Assembly: GCA_004322215.1 (NCBI GenBank)
Contig: SCSM01000011.1
Coordinates: 186,001 to 250,000, forward strand
Reading direction: 5' to 3'
DNA: 64,000 bases
Origin: Bacteroidota bacterium
Lineage (GTDB): Bacteria > Bacteroidota > Ignavibacteria > Kapaibacteriales > UBA2268
Below are positions 48,511 to 56,807 of the stretch, piece after piece. How positions within the stretch are numbered: the first letter of the stretch is position 1; each line of letters begins with the position of its first letter. The position numbers were made by a program, and so were the translations under genes. A model generated the notes under the pieces. That model was not told the DNA's origin and did no database searches. It saw nothing but the letters and a program-made list of their open reading frames with translations.

Positions 48511-48951
48511 ATGAAAATATTAACTGCAGCATTTGTGTTACTTTCAGCGATAATTTTTATAAGCTGTACGAGTACGTCATCTACAACTAAAACAGAAACA
48601 AAAGGGACAACAGGAATGATTACAACACCTTCAGGTTTGCAATACGAGGATATCATAACCGGAACAGGCACCGAAGCAAAATCCGGGAACAAGGTTACAG
48701 TTCATTATGTCGGTACACTAACTGACGGAACAAAATTTGACAGTTCAAAAGACAGGGGACAACCATTCTCATTTAATCTTGGTGCAGGCAACGTAATAAA
48801 GGGATGGGACGAAGGTGTAGCCGGCATGAAAATCGGTGGTAAAAGAAAACTTGTTATACCACCGGATTTAGCGTATGGAAGCCGCGCAATCGGCAAGATT
48901 CCCGCTAATTCTACGTTAATATTTGAAGTGGAATTGTTGGACATTAAATAA
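48511..48951 (+). CDS. FKBP-type peptidyl-prolyl isomerase lipoprotein
   Basis: The 146-residue protein has a lipoprotein signal with Cys19 (IIFISC), a short Thr/Ser-rich linker, and one FKBP domain. That domain includes [39 protein letters not shown] and [20 protein letters not shown]. These are the active-site residues of FKBP-type cis-trans prolyl isomerases. It is probably an outer-membrane-anchored folding factor. An excellent ribosome binding site (AGGAGG) precedes the ATG, and the gene follows pyrG closely. Confidence 0.93.
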   Translation: MKILTAAFVLLSAIIFISCTSTSSTTKTETKGTTGMITTPSGLQYEDIITGTGTEAKSGNKVTVHYVGTLTDGTKFDSSKDRGQPFSFNLGAGNVIKGWDEGVAGMKIGGKRKLVIPPDLAYGSRAIGKIPANSTLIFEVELLDIK

Positions 48952-48958
48952 CACTTTC

Positions 48959-50248
48959 ATGAATATTGAATCAATATTGCTTTTTGAATCCGAAAGGGTA
49001 GATTACCTCTACCCTTTTTCAATCCTGCATTGTGCCTGGGAGATCAGGTGCGGAGCGTTAATGCTTTTCGAAAAAATTCATAAGCAATTTCCCGATGCAA
49101 GAATTATCTATAAAGGAAGAGAGAAATATATCAAATCATTTCTTGCAAGATTTGAACATAATGAACAGGATTTGAGAAAAGAGAATATCTTAGTAATTAA
49201 TTCATCATTATTACCTGATAGTGGATTTTGGAATAATATTGATAAAGTATACAGTCAATTTCAATTGCAAAATACTGAAAAAAAATCTGCCGTGTTCAGA
49301 TACCGGAACTACCCTGTTGCTGCTTATATTCCAAAGAACGAACTGATTAATCCTACTGAATTCGATAAGCATTTTCTTCCGAAATTATTATATGAATTTG
49401 CAAACGTATTACCTCAAATTGATATTGAAGAACCGAAAGTCATAAATTTCCTTTGGGATGCAATCGAACATAATTCAATCGCAATTAATGATGATTTTAG
49501 ATTTTTCATACATGATGCAAGTATTGACAAATTAAAAAAATCAGGTGTGTATTTAATTAATGAAGATAAAATCAAAATCGATAAAACTTCCGAAATTGCT
49601 CCGACAGTTGTACTCGATGCTTCTGAAGGTCCAATCATTATCGGAAAAGAAGTAAAAATTCAGCCCCAAACGGTGATTTATGGTCCTACTTTTATCGGCG
49701 ATAATACATTAGTAAAATGCGGAGCTAAAATTTTCAGTAAAACAAGTATTGGGCATTGGTGCAAGGTTGGCGGCGAAATTGAAAATTCAATAATACAATC
49801 TTATTCAAATAAACAGCATGAAGGATTTTTAGGTCATTCTTATTTGTGTGAATGGGTAAACATCGGTGCGGGAACTAATACTTCGGATTTAAAAAATACT
49901 TATTCTAACATCAATGTCCAACTTAAGAGCGGAGAAATAAATACAGAAAGAATGTTCCTGGGTTTACTTTGTGGAGACCACACCAAATCTGCTATAAATA
50001 CAACATTTACTACCGGTACAATAGCTGGTATTTGCGGAATATTGGTTGCAGATGGTTTTCTTCCAAATTCAATTCCATCTTTTGCATGGAGAGGCACTAA
50101 GGGTTGTACTCATTATAAAATTGACAAAGCACTGGAAACAGCACAAATTGTGATGCAAAGAAGAAATAAAAATTTATTACCTGAAGAAATTGAATTAATC
50201 AACTCGGAATACAACATGGTAATCAGCAGAAAAAAACCTGTTGATTAA
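48959..50248 (+). CDS. GlmU-like sugar-nucleotide / hexapeptide-repeat protein
   Basis: The start is taken at 48959 (MNIESILLFESERVDYLYPF), giving 429 residues. The N-terminal half is a putative sugar nucleotidyltransferase-like domain (about 1-200) as found in the Bacteroidota GlmU family. The C-terminal half is a left-handed parallel beta-helix with repeats such as GPIIIGKEVKIQPQTVIYGP and GDNTLVKCGAKIFSKTSIGH, ending in HSYLCEWVNIGAGTNTSDL. The classic GlmU LAAGxGTRM loop is absent, so acyltransferase-type activity is more likely than uridylyl transfer. It is co-directional with pyrG and the FKBP gene. Confidence 0.8.
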   Translation: MNIESILLFESERVDYLYPFSILHCAWEIRCGALMLFEKIHKQFPDARIIYKGREKYIKSFLARFEHNEQDLRKENILVINSSLLPDSGFWNNIDKVYSQFQLQNTEKKSAVFRYRNYPVAAYIPKNELINPTEFDKHFLPKLLYEFANVLPQIDIEEPKVINFLWDAIEHNSIAINDDFRFFIHDASIDKLKKSGVYLINEDKIKIDKTSEIAPTVVLDASEGPIIIGKEVKIQPQTVIYGPTFIGDNTLVKCGAKIFSKTSIGHWCKVGGEIENSIIQSYSNKQHEGFLGHSYLCEWVNIGAGTNTSDLKNTYSNINVQLKSGEINTERMFLGLLCGDHTKSAINTTFTTGTIAGICGILVADGFLPNSIPSFAWRGTKGCTHYKIDKALETAQIVMQRRNKNLLPEEIELINSEYNMVISRKKPVD

Positions 50249-50287
50249 TATTTCTTTCACAAAAATCATATCCGGAAAGGAATAATT

Positions 50288-50491
50288 ATGGATTGTAAAA
50301 TTGAAAAGAATTTGATAAGATGCAATTGCACATATAATCCTTGTTCCAGAAAGGGTAACTGCTGCGACTGCCTGACATATCATATCAGGAGCAGGGAAAT
50401 ACCCGCATGCTTTTTCCCGAAAGAAGCTGAAAGAACTTATGACAGGTCTTATGAACATTTTGCCAGATTAGTATCCTCGGGACGAGTTTAA
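50288..50491 (+). CDS. Small Cys-rich DUF6485-type protein
   Basis: The 67-residue protein starts MDCKIEKNLIRCNCTYNPCS and continues with CCDCLTYHIRSREIPACFFP, a Cys-rich pattern I recognise as the DUF6485 family. Seven Cys fall in the first 36 residues and one more in ACFF, suggesting a zinc or iron-sulfur site. Function is unknown. An AAAGGAATAATT site precedes the ATG. It lies between the GlmU-like gene and a glycosyltransferase gene that starts 6 bases after its stop. Confidence 0.8.
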   Translation: MDCKIEKNLIRCNCTYNPCSRKGNCCDCLTYHIRSREIPACFFPKEAERTYDRSYEHFARLVSSGRV

Positions 50492-50497
50492 TATGAT

Positions 50498-51661
50498 ATG
50501 AAAATTGCTTTCACATCTATATTTGACATAAACAATCCCAATTCAATTTCAGGGGTTTTATATTACATTTCTCATTATCTGAACAAGAAGGGATTAGATG
50601 TTATACACATTGATAATTTAGATAGACAATTATATAAAATATTAAAATTTAAATCTTTTTACCATGCTTTAAAGAAAAAAAAATATCTCAGGATGAGAGA
50701 CCCTGTTTTTATAAAACAAATTAATAAACAAATCGAAAAACAAATTGGAATTTCAAAACCCGATATAATTTTATCGCAAGGTTCACTCGAAGTATCCATG
50801 CTAAAATGCAAACAACCGATAGTCATCTGGTGCGACGGTAACTTTGCCGATTTGATTGATAAACATCCTCATTATTTGAATTTATCAGAAAAGACAATCC
50901 ATGACAGTTTGATGCTCGAACAAATGGCTTATGATAATGCTTCGCTATTCATATTCCCCTCAGATTGGGCAGCACAAAGTACGATTAAAAATTATAATGT
51001 TAATCCTTCGAAGGTACATGTTGTTCAATATGGTGCTAATATCGAGTGTGAATATTCAAAAGAAGAAATAGAAAAAGTAATCAAATCAAGACCAAGGGAT
51101 GTAATTAAAATATTATTTTCAGGGGTTGACTGGTATTATAAAGGTGGGGATATATTAATTGAAGCTGCAAAAATTATAATTGATAAAGGATTCAAAGTCG
51201 AGCTTAACATTGTCGGGTGCGAGCCAAAATTAGATTCAGATATTTTAAAATTTACAAAAGTTCATGGATTTTTAAGTAAATCAATAATTCTAGAAAAAGA
51301 ATTAATACAGCAGCTTTATCTCGATTCACATTTTTTTGTTTTACCAACACGGTATGAAACTTATGGAATCTCTTTCTGTGAAGCCAATGCTTATGGCATA
51401 CCGGCGATTGGAACTAATACAGGTGGAGTACCATCAATAATAAAAGATAATTTAAATGGTTTCCTGATTGAATCACCTGCCCCACAATTCATAGCAGAAA
51501 AAATTATTTATTTATTTTCAAATTATGATGAATATATAATGCTTGCCTTGTCCTCTTATAATGAATACAAAAAAAGATTGAATTGGGATGTTGCTTGTGA
51601 TAAGGTAATTAAATTAATTATGGCTAATAAGTTCAATAAAAATATTAATTTTGTGAAATGA
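50498..51661 (+). CDS. Glycosyltransferase family 4
   Basis: The 387-residue GT-B enzyme has an N-terminal region ISGVLYYISHYLNKKG. The donor-binding domain contains ILFSGVDWYYKGGDILIEAA and then PTRYETYGISFCEANAYGIP, the Glu-x7-Glu-type motif of GT4 retaining transferases. The acceptor is unknown. The stop overlaps the next frame in ATGA (51658-51661), so the broken nucleotidyltransferase gene was translationally coupled to it. Confidence 0.9.
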   Translation: MKIAFTSIFDINNPNSISGVLYYISHYLNKKGLDVIHIDNLDRQLYKILKFKSFYHALKKKKYLRMRDPVFIKQINKQIEKQIGISKPDIILSQGSLEVSMLKCKQPIVIWCDGNFADLIDKHPHYLNLSEKTIHDSLMLEQMAYDNASLFIFPSDWAAQSTIKNYNVNPSKVHVVQYGANIECEYSKEEIEKVIKSRPRDVIKILFSGVDWYYKGGDILIEAAKIIIDKGFKVELNIVGCEPKLDSDILKFTKVHGFLSKSIILEKELIQQLYLDSHFFVLPTRYETYGISFCEANAYGIPAIGTNTGGVPSIIKDNLNGFLIESPAPQFIAEKIIYLFSNYDEYIMLALSSYNEYKKRLNWDVACDKVIKLIMANKFNKNINFVK

Positions 51662-51975
51662 AAGATAAAAAACAAATATTAAAAAGAATAAAAGATATAA
51701 TTCTAAATAAGGAACCATCTGCAAAGATTTATCTTTATGGTTCACGTGCCAGAAGTAAAAATACTCCCGATTCAGACTAGGATATTTTAATTCTTTTAAA
51801 AAGAAAAAAAATCACAAGCAAAATTGAAAAGAATATCTTAAATCCTTTATACGACCTTGAATTTGAAATTGGTGAAGTAATTAATCCAATAATTTATTTT
51901 GAAACAGAGTGGTATTCCAAATATAAGATTACACCATTTTATTCAAATGTGATGAAAGATAGTAAGTTAGTATAA
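51658..51975 (+). pseudogene. MNT-type nucleotidyltransferase gene, interrupted by an in-frame TAG
   Basis: The frame from 51658 reads to IYLYGSRARSKNTPDSD, then TAG at 51778-51780, then DILILLKRKKITSKIEKN and on to TAA at 51973-51975 (about 105 codons). This is the minimal nucleotidyltransferase fold (MNT, COG1669/1708), with GSRAR and the two catalytic Asp of the DxD motif. The stop falls exactly on the x between the two Asp, where hydrophobic or aromatic residues are usual (for example Trp, TGG to TAG). The rest is undamaged. Such proteins are often antitoxins paired with HEPN toxins, but no HEPN gene is next to it. Confidence 0.8.
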
Positions 51976-52192
51976 AATAAATTAACAAAGTAAAATACTA
52001 TTTCTTTTTACAAAAATGGTCAATTTATTATTTTGATTTAACTTCGCATTAATAAAAATTTGTCCATAATAAATTCAATGAAAATTGAAAATTGTAAAAT
52101 TGAAAATTAATTTCTTCTGTTAATTCTTTATTTTGTGTTACATAAGATACTAAATAAAAAACTTTATTAAACGTTAACATCATTGATAATCT

Positions 52193-52550
52193 GGGGATGT
52201 AACGGATTCGACGGGGTGACTGAATCCACAAGCAGCATGTCGAGCTCAATCGGTGGCGCTCGTAAATTCAACCGGTAAATAAAAAACGCAGATTATAACT
52301 ACGCATTAGCTGCGTAATTCAAAAGGCAGCTAACATCCGGCAGAGATTGTGCCTGTCCGCTTTCTTTCGGGTGTCGCACTTAGACAGGATGGCTTGAATT
52401 AATTCTTCCGGGGTTCAAGCGAGATAAAGGGAGATAACGGTATGACTCCTGTCGTTTGGACAAGCATACTGCGAAAATCATAAAACGACTAAACATGTAG
52501 TGGCTTTGGGCGATGCTCTTCGGACGCGGGTTCAACTCCCGCCATCTCCA
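52193..52550 (+). ncRNA. ssrA: Transfer-messenger RNA (tmRNA)
   Basis: The 5' end GGGGATGTAACGGATTCGAC and the 3' end GGTTCAACTCCCGCC then CATCTCC are the hallmarks of the tRNA-like domain. GGGGATG (52193-52199) pairs with CATCTCC (52543-52549) as a 7-bp acceptor stem with one G-U. The discriminator A is at 52550; CCA is not encoded (CGA follows). The tag frame GCA...TAA (52288-52317) encodes ADYNYALAA, similar to the ADDYSYAMAA tag I recall for Chlorobium. The resume codon is inferred; if it lies upstream, the tag gains residues (KN). tmRNA rescues stalled ribosomes together with SmpB. Confidence 0.95.
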
Positions 52551-52578
52551 CGAATTTATCGGGATTTAATTATTAACT

Positions 52579-52793
52579 ATGAAAATTGAATATTTTACCG
52601 ATACTGATACTTTATATATTGATATTAAAGAAACTCCAAGTATCGAGTCAAAAGAAATATCAATGGAATAGTTCTTGACTTTGACCAATACGGTGAACTT
52701 ACAGGTATAGAATTAGATAATGCTAAAAAGGTAGCTAACTTATCAAAAATAGAAGCGAAATCACTTCCTGTTAAGTTATTGACTTTCGTGTAA
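52579..52793 (+). pseudogene. DUF2283 gene with a frameshift
   Basis: The frame from 52579 reads MKIEYFTDTDTLYIDIKETP and ends at TAG 52669-52671. The +1 frame from 52665 continues GIVLDFDQYGELTGIELDNA and runs to TAA at 52791-52793. Together they form one full DUF2283 protein (about 70 residues) lacking one base near 52663. DUF2283 proteins are small and of unknown function, often found near toxin-antitoxin genes. The gene lies 28 bases after the tmRNA. Confidence 0.8.
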
Positions 52794-52877
52794 TAAAAAG
52801 AATTAACAATGAATAATACATTTCGGATTCATATCATCCGAAATAGCAAATATTTATTAATTAATTGGAGAAAAATT

Positions 52878-53279
52878 ATGTCAAATAAAAATCCAGTAGT
52901 GCATTTCGAAATGCCATACGAGAACCACGAACGCCTTATAAAATTTTACAGCAATGCCTTTGGCTGGGAGTTGCAAAAAATGGGTGAAGAAATGGGCAAT
53001 TATATAACTGCTGCAACAGCCGAAACAGATGAGAACCGAATGGTAAAAACACCCGGTACAATTAACGGCGGTTTCTTCCCTAAAAATCCCGAATTACCGT
53101 CACTTTATCCATCTGTTGTAATTGCAGTGGATAATATCAAAGAATCAATGAAGAAAATAACTGAATTAGGTGGAGAAGTGTTCGGTGAACCGGTTGAAAT
53201 TCCAGGTATAGGACAATATGTTTCATTTGCAGATACTGAAGGAAACCGAATAAGCATATTACAGCCGGCAAAGATGTAA
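52878..53279 (+). CDS. VOC-family (glyoxalase-like) protein
   Basis: The ATG at 52878 with GGAG upstream is preferred over 52809, giving 133 residues. The vicinal-oxygen-chelate fold is indicated by VVHFEMPYENHERLIKFYSN and FGWELQKMGEE in the first module, and GGEVFGEPVEIPGIGQYVSF and ADTEGNRISILQP in the second. VOC proteins include dioxygenases, isomerases and resistance proteins; the CFP-30-like branch seen here has no assigned activity. It is followed by a terminator. Confidence 0.85.
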   Translation: MSNKNPVVHFEMPYENHERLIKFYSNAFGWELQKMGEEMGNYITAATAETDENRMVKTPGTINGGFFPKNPELPSLYPSVVIAVDNIKESMKKITELGGEVFGEPVEIPGIGQYVSFADTEGNRISILQPAKM

Positions 53280-53284
53280 TAATC

Positions 53285-53306
53285 GTGATTTTCATAAATC
53301 ACTTTT
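53285..53306 (+). terminator. Rho-independent terminator of the VOC gene
   Basis: GTGATTT (53285-53291) and AAATCAC (53296-53302) form a perfect 7-bp stem with loop TCAT, followed by TTTT. Confidence 0.7.
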
Positions 53307-53464
53307 GAAGCTATTGAATTTAAATTTTCAAACTTCGTACATCAATGTAAATATTTAGACAAATCATTTTTCATAATTAAATTTGGGATAGAGGTAGTTG
53401 AAATAATTAATAGTTTTTACTACACTCATCCCAAATAATTAATCTTTATATTTAATAAATAAAT

Positions 53465-54706
53465 TTAATTCCGATCAAAGAATAAATTTACATTTCTGAT
53501 AATACTTAGTTGATTAATTAATATCATTGAAAAAATAAAATACAAAATCCATGTCAATAAATGTTGAAAAACAAGTGCAGCGTAAAATATTTCCTTATAT
53601 GGTGCAATATGACGAATCACACTAACGCATAAAGTCCCATATAAAATACAAAATATTAATACAATCAAATATTTCAAATTATTATCATTTTTTTGTTTTA
53701 TCATTTCAAGAAAATATGGAATTGTTATTAATAAAAAAACAAATCTATAATTCCAGTTACTTCCGATCACAAAGGTTCCACAAAATATTATCATCCCTGC
53801 TAAGAAAAGATTATAATATCTTCTATCTTTTAAGCCATCCACATTAATTATATTGAAAATTTTTTCTTTGAATTTCAAATTTATAATGATAGCTATAAAA
53901 AATACTATAATTGATAATACAAACGATATGATAAAAGAATTTTTCAAATTAAAAAAGAAAATAAGAATAATATTGGAACCATAAGAACTAAATGAGCTTT
54001 TAGCCACATTAGTTAATACATGAACAATAAAATCGGAACTAAAAACATATAAAAGAAATGTGATAATTACTGTACTTGAAATAATTATTTTATGCTTGAT
54101 GGCAATTTTTTCATATATAATCAATGATATTAAAATAATCGGATATAATTTTAATAAGCTGGCAAACAAAATCAAGCCGTAAGATATATAGACTTTAAAA
54201 TTTTTATCGGATTCTGAATTAGACCTGAGATAGAAAAGTGAAATTATAACTATAAAATATAATATAATATCGCTATTTCCTCTTTCTATCAATAATAATA
54301 TTGGTGGCGATAAAAATAAGAAAAGATAAATTAACATATTTTTAATATCTTCAATTTTCAAACTAAATAATGTAAAGATGTAAAATAAAATAATGTAAAT
54401 AATCCCAATATAATTTGTTGCACTTTTATCTAAGCAAAAAAAACTAAAAATATTAATCCAAATAGGTGGATAACAAAATGTTCTTCCCCAAGGGTCAAAT
54501 ACAGTTACTGTGTAAGGGTCAAACCCATGGCTCATACAATCAACTGAACCGGTAATTGTTATAACATCCGCAAAAGGTGGATACAATGCCCAGGGTGTAA
54601 TAGATTTGCCATATAATATATAACACAAAAGCCAAATTAATAAAAAAACAAAAATCACCAATAAAAATATTATTTTATACTTGTTCAAATTTTTATACAT
54701 TTCCAT
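53465..54706 (-). CDS. Integral membrane glycosyltransferase (GT87/DUF2029-like)
   Basis: The start at 54706 is preferred because GAGGGGAC lies 7 bases upstream; this gives 413 residues with about ten hydrophobic segments. The loop after the first helix contains DPYTVTVFDPWGRTFCYPPI, the typical Asp-rich acceptor loop of the polyprenyl-phosphate-mannose-dependent DUF2029 (GT87) transferases. These enzymes add sugars on the outer face of the inner membrane. The gene stands alone; the donor and acceptor cannot be read from the sequence. Confidence 0.72.
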   Translation of the reverse strand: MEMYKNLNKYKIIFLLVIFVFLLIWLLCYILYGKSITPWALYPPFADVITITGSVDCMSHGFDPYTVTVFDPWGRTFCYPPIWINIFSFFCLDKSATNYIGIIYIILFYIFTLFSLKIEDIKNMLIYLFLFLSPPILLLIERGNSDIILYFIVIISLFYLRSNSESDKNFKVYISYGLILFASLLKLYPIILISLIIYEKIAIKHKIIISSTVIITFLLYVFSSDFIVHVLTNVAKSSFSSYGSNIILIFFFNLKNSFIISFVLSIIVFFIAIIINLKFKEKIFNIINVDGLKDRRYYNLFLAGMIIFCGTFVIGSNWNYRFVFLLITIPYFLEMIKQKNDNNLKYLIVLIFCILYGTLCVSVIRHIAPYKEIFYAALVFQHLLTWILYFIFSMILINQLSIIRNVNLFFDRN

Positions 54707-54844
54707 GTGTCCCCTCATATTGTGTAATTATATGATAATACAAATAATATAATAATAATTATAATGAAAATACTTCATTTTTAATAATTTATTTTTTTGT
54801 AATCAAAATTTTAATTATAAATTTTGGTATAATTAAAAATAATA

Positions 54845-54876
54845 TTTGCTTTAACTAAATTTTCCTCTTATATTTG
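54845..54876 (+). promoter_or_regulatory. Bacteroidota-type promoter of the ArsR/AHSA1 operon
   Basis: TTTG (54845-54848), a 20-base spacer and TATATTTG (54869-54876) match the -33/-7 consensus TTTG-N19-21-TAnnTTTG exactly. The predicted start site falls inside the operator that follows. Confidence 0.7.
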
Positions 54877-54892
54877 TAACCGTATGGTTACA
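54875..54892 (+). promoter_or_regulatory. Operator palindrome of the ArsR regulator
   Basis: TGTAACC-GTAT-GGTTACA is a perfect inverted repeat with 7-base arms. It begins on the last two bases of the -7 box and covers the predicted transcription start, 17 bases before the ArsR start codon. The position fits autorepression by steric block of RNA polymerase. Confidence 0.75.
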
Positions 54893-54909
54893 TATTTAAA
54901 ATATATTAA

Positions 54910-55239
54910 ATGAGAAGGGATGTTTTTCAGGCAATCGCCGACCCGAACAGAAGGGCGATTCTGGATTTATTAGTTACCCGGAAAATGACTCTAAATGAAA
55001 TAAGTGAGAATTTTAAAATAAGCAGACCGGCTGTATCAAAACATATAAAAATTCTTACAGAGTGTGGTTTAATCGAAATTGAAAAACAAGGCCGTCAGAG
55101 ATACTGCCGGGTAAAAATTGATAAACTAAATGACGTATCGAACTGGGTTGAAAGATACAGATTAATATGGGAAGAAAAATTAGATGCTTTGGAAAATTAC
55201 TTAAATGTTTTACAAAAAAAGGAGAAAAAAAATGTCTGA
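54910..55239 (+). CDS. ArsR-family transcriptional regulator (AHSA1-associated type)
   Basis: The 109-residue winged-helix protein has FQAIADPNRRAILDLLVTRK, MTLNEISENFKISRPAVSKH (recognition helix) and ECGLIEIEKQGRQRYCRVKI (wing). The metal-binding CxC of true arsenic regulators is missing; the only Cys are in ECGL and RYCR. Family members like this usually sit in front of SRPBCC genes, and here five follow. Its predicted operator lies on its own promoter. The stop overlaps the first AHSA1 gene by 8 bases, so the whole six-gene unit is probably co-regulated by an unknown ligand. Confidence 0.92.
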   Translation: MRRDVFQAIADPNRRAILDLLVTRKMTLNEISENFKISRPAVSKHIKILTECGLIEIEKQGRQRYCRVKIDKLNDVSNWVERYRLIWEEKLDALENYLNVLQKKEKKNV

Positions 55240-55759
55240 GATAAAACAAAACAATAATATTACAGCCACACCTGAATTCAAGGTTAGCAGATTAATAAAT
55301 GCACCACTGGAACTTGTTTGGAAGGTATGGACTAAACCTGAACATTTAAATCGTTGGTGGGGACCAAAAGGTTATACTATGCTGACAAACAAGCTCGATT
55401 TGAAACCGGGAGGTATATTCCATTATAAGATGAAATCTCCCGATGGGCAAATTATGTGGGGAAAGTTCGTTTTTCGGGAAATTATAGAATTAGAGAAGCT
55501 CGTCTTTGTTGTTTCATTTTCAGATGAATTCGGCAATATTTTGAGACATCCGCTCAGCATGACATGGCCCCTTGAGGTATTAAGCGCAGTATCATTTACA
55601 GAAAAAGAAGGTAAAACACTTCTTAGTATAAGTGGAATTCCGATTAACGCAACAAAAGAAGAAGAGAAAACATTTGCAGATGGACTCGAGAGTATGAATC
55701 AGGGCTGGAAAGGCACTTTTGAACAACTCGAGGAATATCTTAATAAAATTATTAACTAA
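55232..55759 (+). CDS. AHSA1/SRPBCC protein 1 of 5
   Basis: The start at 55232 (MSEIKQNNN) overlaps the ArsR stop; 175 residues. It is an Activator-of-Hsp90-ATPase-1-like START domain: INAPLELVWKVWTKPEHLNR, WWGPKGYT, LKPGGIFHYKMKSPDG and the C-terminal helix MNQGWKGTFEQLEEYL. AHSA1 domains bind hydrophobic ligands or act as small-molecule sensors or enzymes; no activity is known for this branch. It is the longest of the five, with an extra loop around LRHPLSMTWPLEV. Confidence 0.88.
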   Translation: MSEIKQNNNITATPEFKVSRLINAPLELVWKVWTKPEHLNRWWGPKGYTMLTNKLDLKPGGIFHYKMKSPDGQIMWGKFVFREIIELEKLVFVVSFSDEFGNILRHPLSMTWPLEVLSAVSFTEKEGKTLLSISGIPINATKEEEKTFADGLESMNQGWKGTFEQLEEYLNKIIN

Positions 55760-55791
55760 ATTATTTATCAATTTCAATTAGGAGAATCGAA

Positions 55792-56271
55792 ATGGAAAAT
55801 AAAATTGCTAACGAATTTACTATTATTCGTATGTTTGATGCTGCTCCTGAACTGGTTTGGAAGGCATGGACAGACCCGGAACAATATAAAAAATGGTGGG
55901 GACCAAAAAATTTCACTTGTCCTTTCAGCAAAATTGATTTGAAAGTTGGTGGGAAATACCTAAGCTGTATGCGTTCACCTGAAGGCATGGAATTTTGGAC
56001 AACCGGAATCTTTAAAGAAATAATTCCGATGAAGAGAATCGTTTATACCGATTGTTTTGCTGATGAGAATGGAAATGAAGTACCAGCTTCACATTATGGT
56101 ATGCCGGGGGATTGGCCCTCTGAATTAATAGTGAAAATAACACTTGAAGAAATTAACGGAAAGACAAAAATGACTTTGAGCCACACTGGAATTCCGGAAG
56201 GTGAGATGAGTGAAAATACTGTTATCGGATGGAACGAATCATTTGATAAACTTGTCGAGAGTTTAAAATAA
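55792..56271 (+). CDS. AHSA1/SRPBCC protein 2 of 5
   Basis: The 159-residue protein has FDAAPELVWKAWTDPEQYKK, WWGPKNFTCP, LKVGGKYLSCMRSPEGMEFW and LSHTGIPEGEMSENTVIGWN. The C-terminal helix WNESFDKLVESL closes the fold. An AGGAG site precedes the ATG. It has two Cys (FTCPF and LSCM) not shared with the other copies, and a third in YTDCFADENGN. Confidence 0.88.
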   Translation: MENKIANEFTIIRMFDAAPELVWKAWTDPEQYKKWWGPKNFTCPFSKIDLKVGGKYLSCMRSPEGMEFWTTGIFKEIIPMKRIVYTDCFADENGNEVPASHYGMPGDWPSELIVKITLEEINGKTKMTLSHTGIPEGEMSENTVIGWNESFDKLVESLK

Positions 56272-56303
56272 AAAATACTAGTGAATTAATTCAGGAGATA
56301 ATT

Positions 56304-56780
56304 ATGAACAAAACAAATATTATAGCAGAACCGGGTAAACAGGAAATTATAATTACAAGATTATTCGATGCACCGAGAGAACTAATATATAAAGTTATTA
56401 CTGACCCGATAAATATACCAAAGTGGTGGGGACCGAAATATTTAACTACTTTTGTTGATAAGATGGAAGTAATACCGGGTGGAATGTGGCGATATATACA
56501 ACATGATAAACAAGGAAATGAATTTACATTCCATGGATTTTATCATCAAATATCAAAACCTGAGCGGCTTGTTTATACATTTGAATTTGAAGGTATACCG
56601 GGGCATATTTTGCTTGAAACAATTACTTTTAAAGATATGAATGGTCAGACTATAATGACAGACAAATCTGTATTCCAATCGGTAGAAGACCGTGACGGTA
56701 TGCTTCAGTCAGGTATGGAAACCGGGGCTGATGAGACAATGGAACGATTAAATGAACTTTTACATTCTATCAAACAATGA
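56304..56780 (+). CDS. AHSA1/SRPBCC protein 3 of 5
   Basis: The 158-residue protein has FDAPRELIYKVITDPINIPK, WWGPKYLTTFVDKMEVIPGG and MWRYIQHDKQGNEFTFHGFY, ending with a DGMLQSGMETGADETMERL helix. This pattern matches the AHSA1 subgroup often annotated as DUF1857/ATPase-like in environmental bacteria. An AGGAG site lies 8 bases before the ATG. It sits 32 bases after copy 2. Confidence 0.88.
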   Translation: MNKTNIIAEPGKQEIIITRLFDAPRELIYKVITDPINIPKWWGPKYLTTFVDKMEVIPGGMWRYIQHDKQGNEFTFHGFYHQISKPERLVYTFEFEGIPGHILLETITFKDMNGQTIMTDKSVFQSVEDRDGMLQSGMETGADETMERLNELLHSIKQ

Positions 56781-56807
56781 TTTTAATAAATTTTATAGGA
56801 GAATTTA

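Noticed and set aside
1774-51975. Alternative genetic code or programmed stop read-through to explain TAA/TAG inside hicA and the MNT gene
   Set aside because: TAA, TAG and TGA all end undamaged genes in this window, and the long genes have no internal stops, so recoding of a stop codon is not supported.
52049-52249. 66-codon minus-strand frame overlapping the tmRNA 5' end
   Set aside because: It runs antisense into the tmRNA and has no recognisable protein pattern; it is a chance frame.
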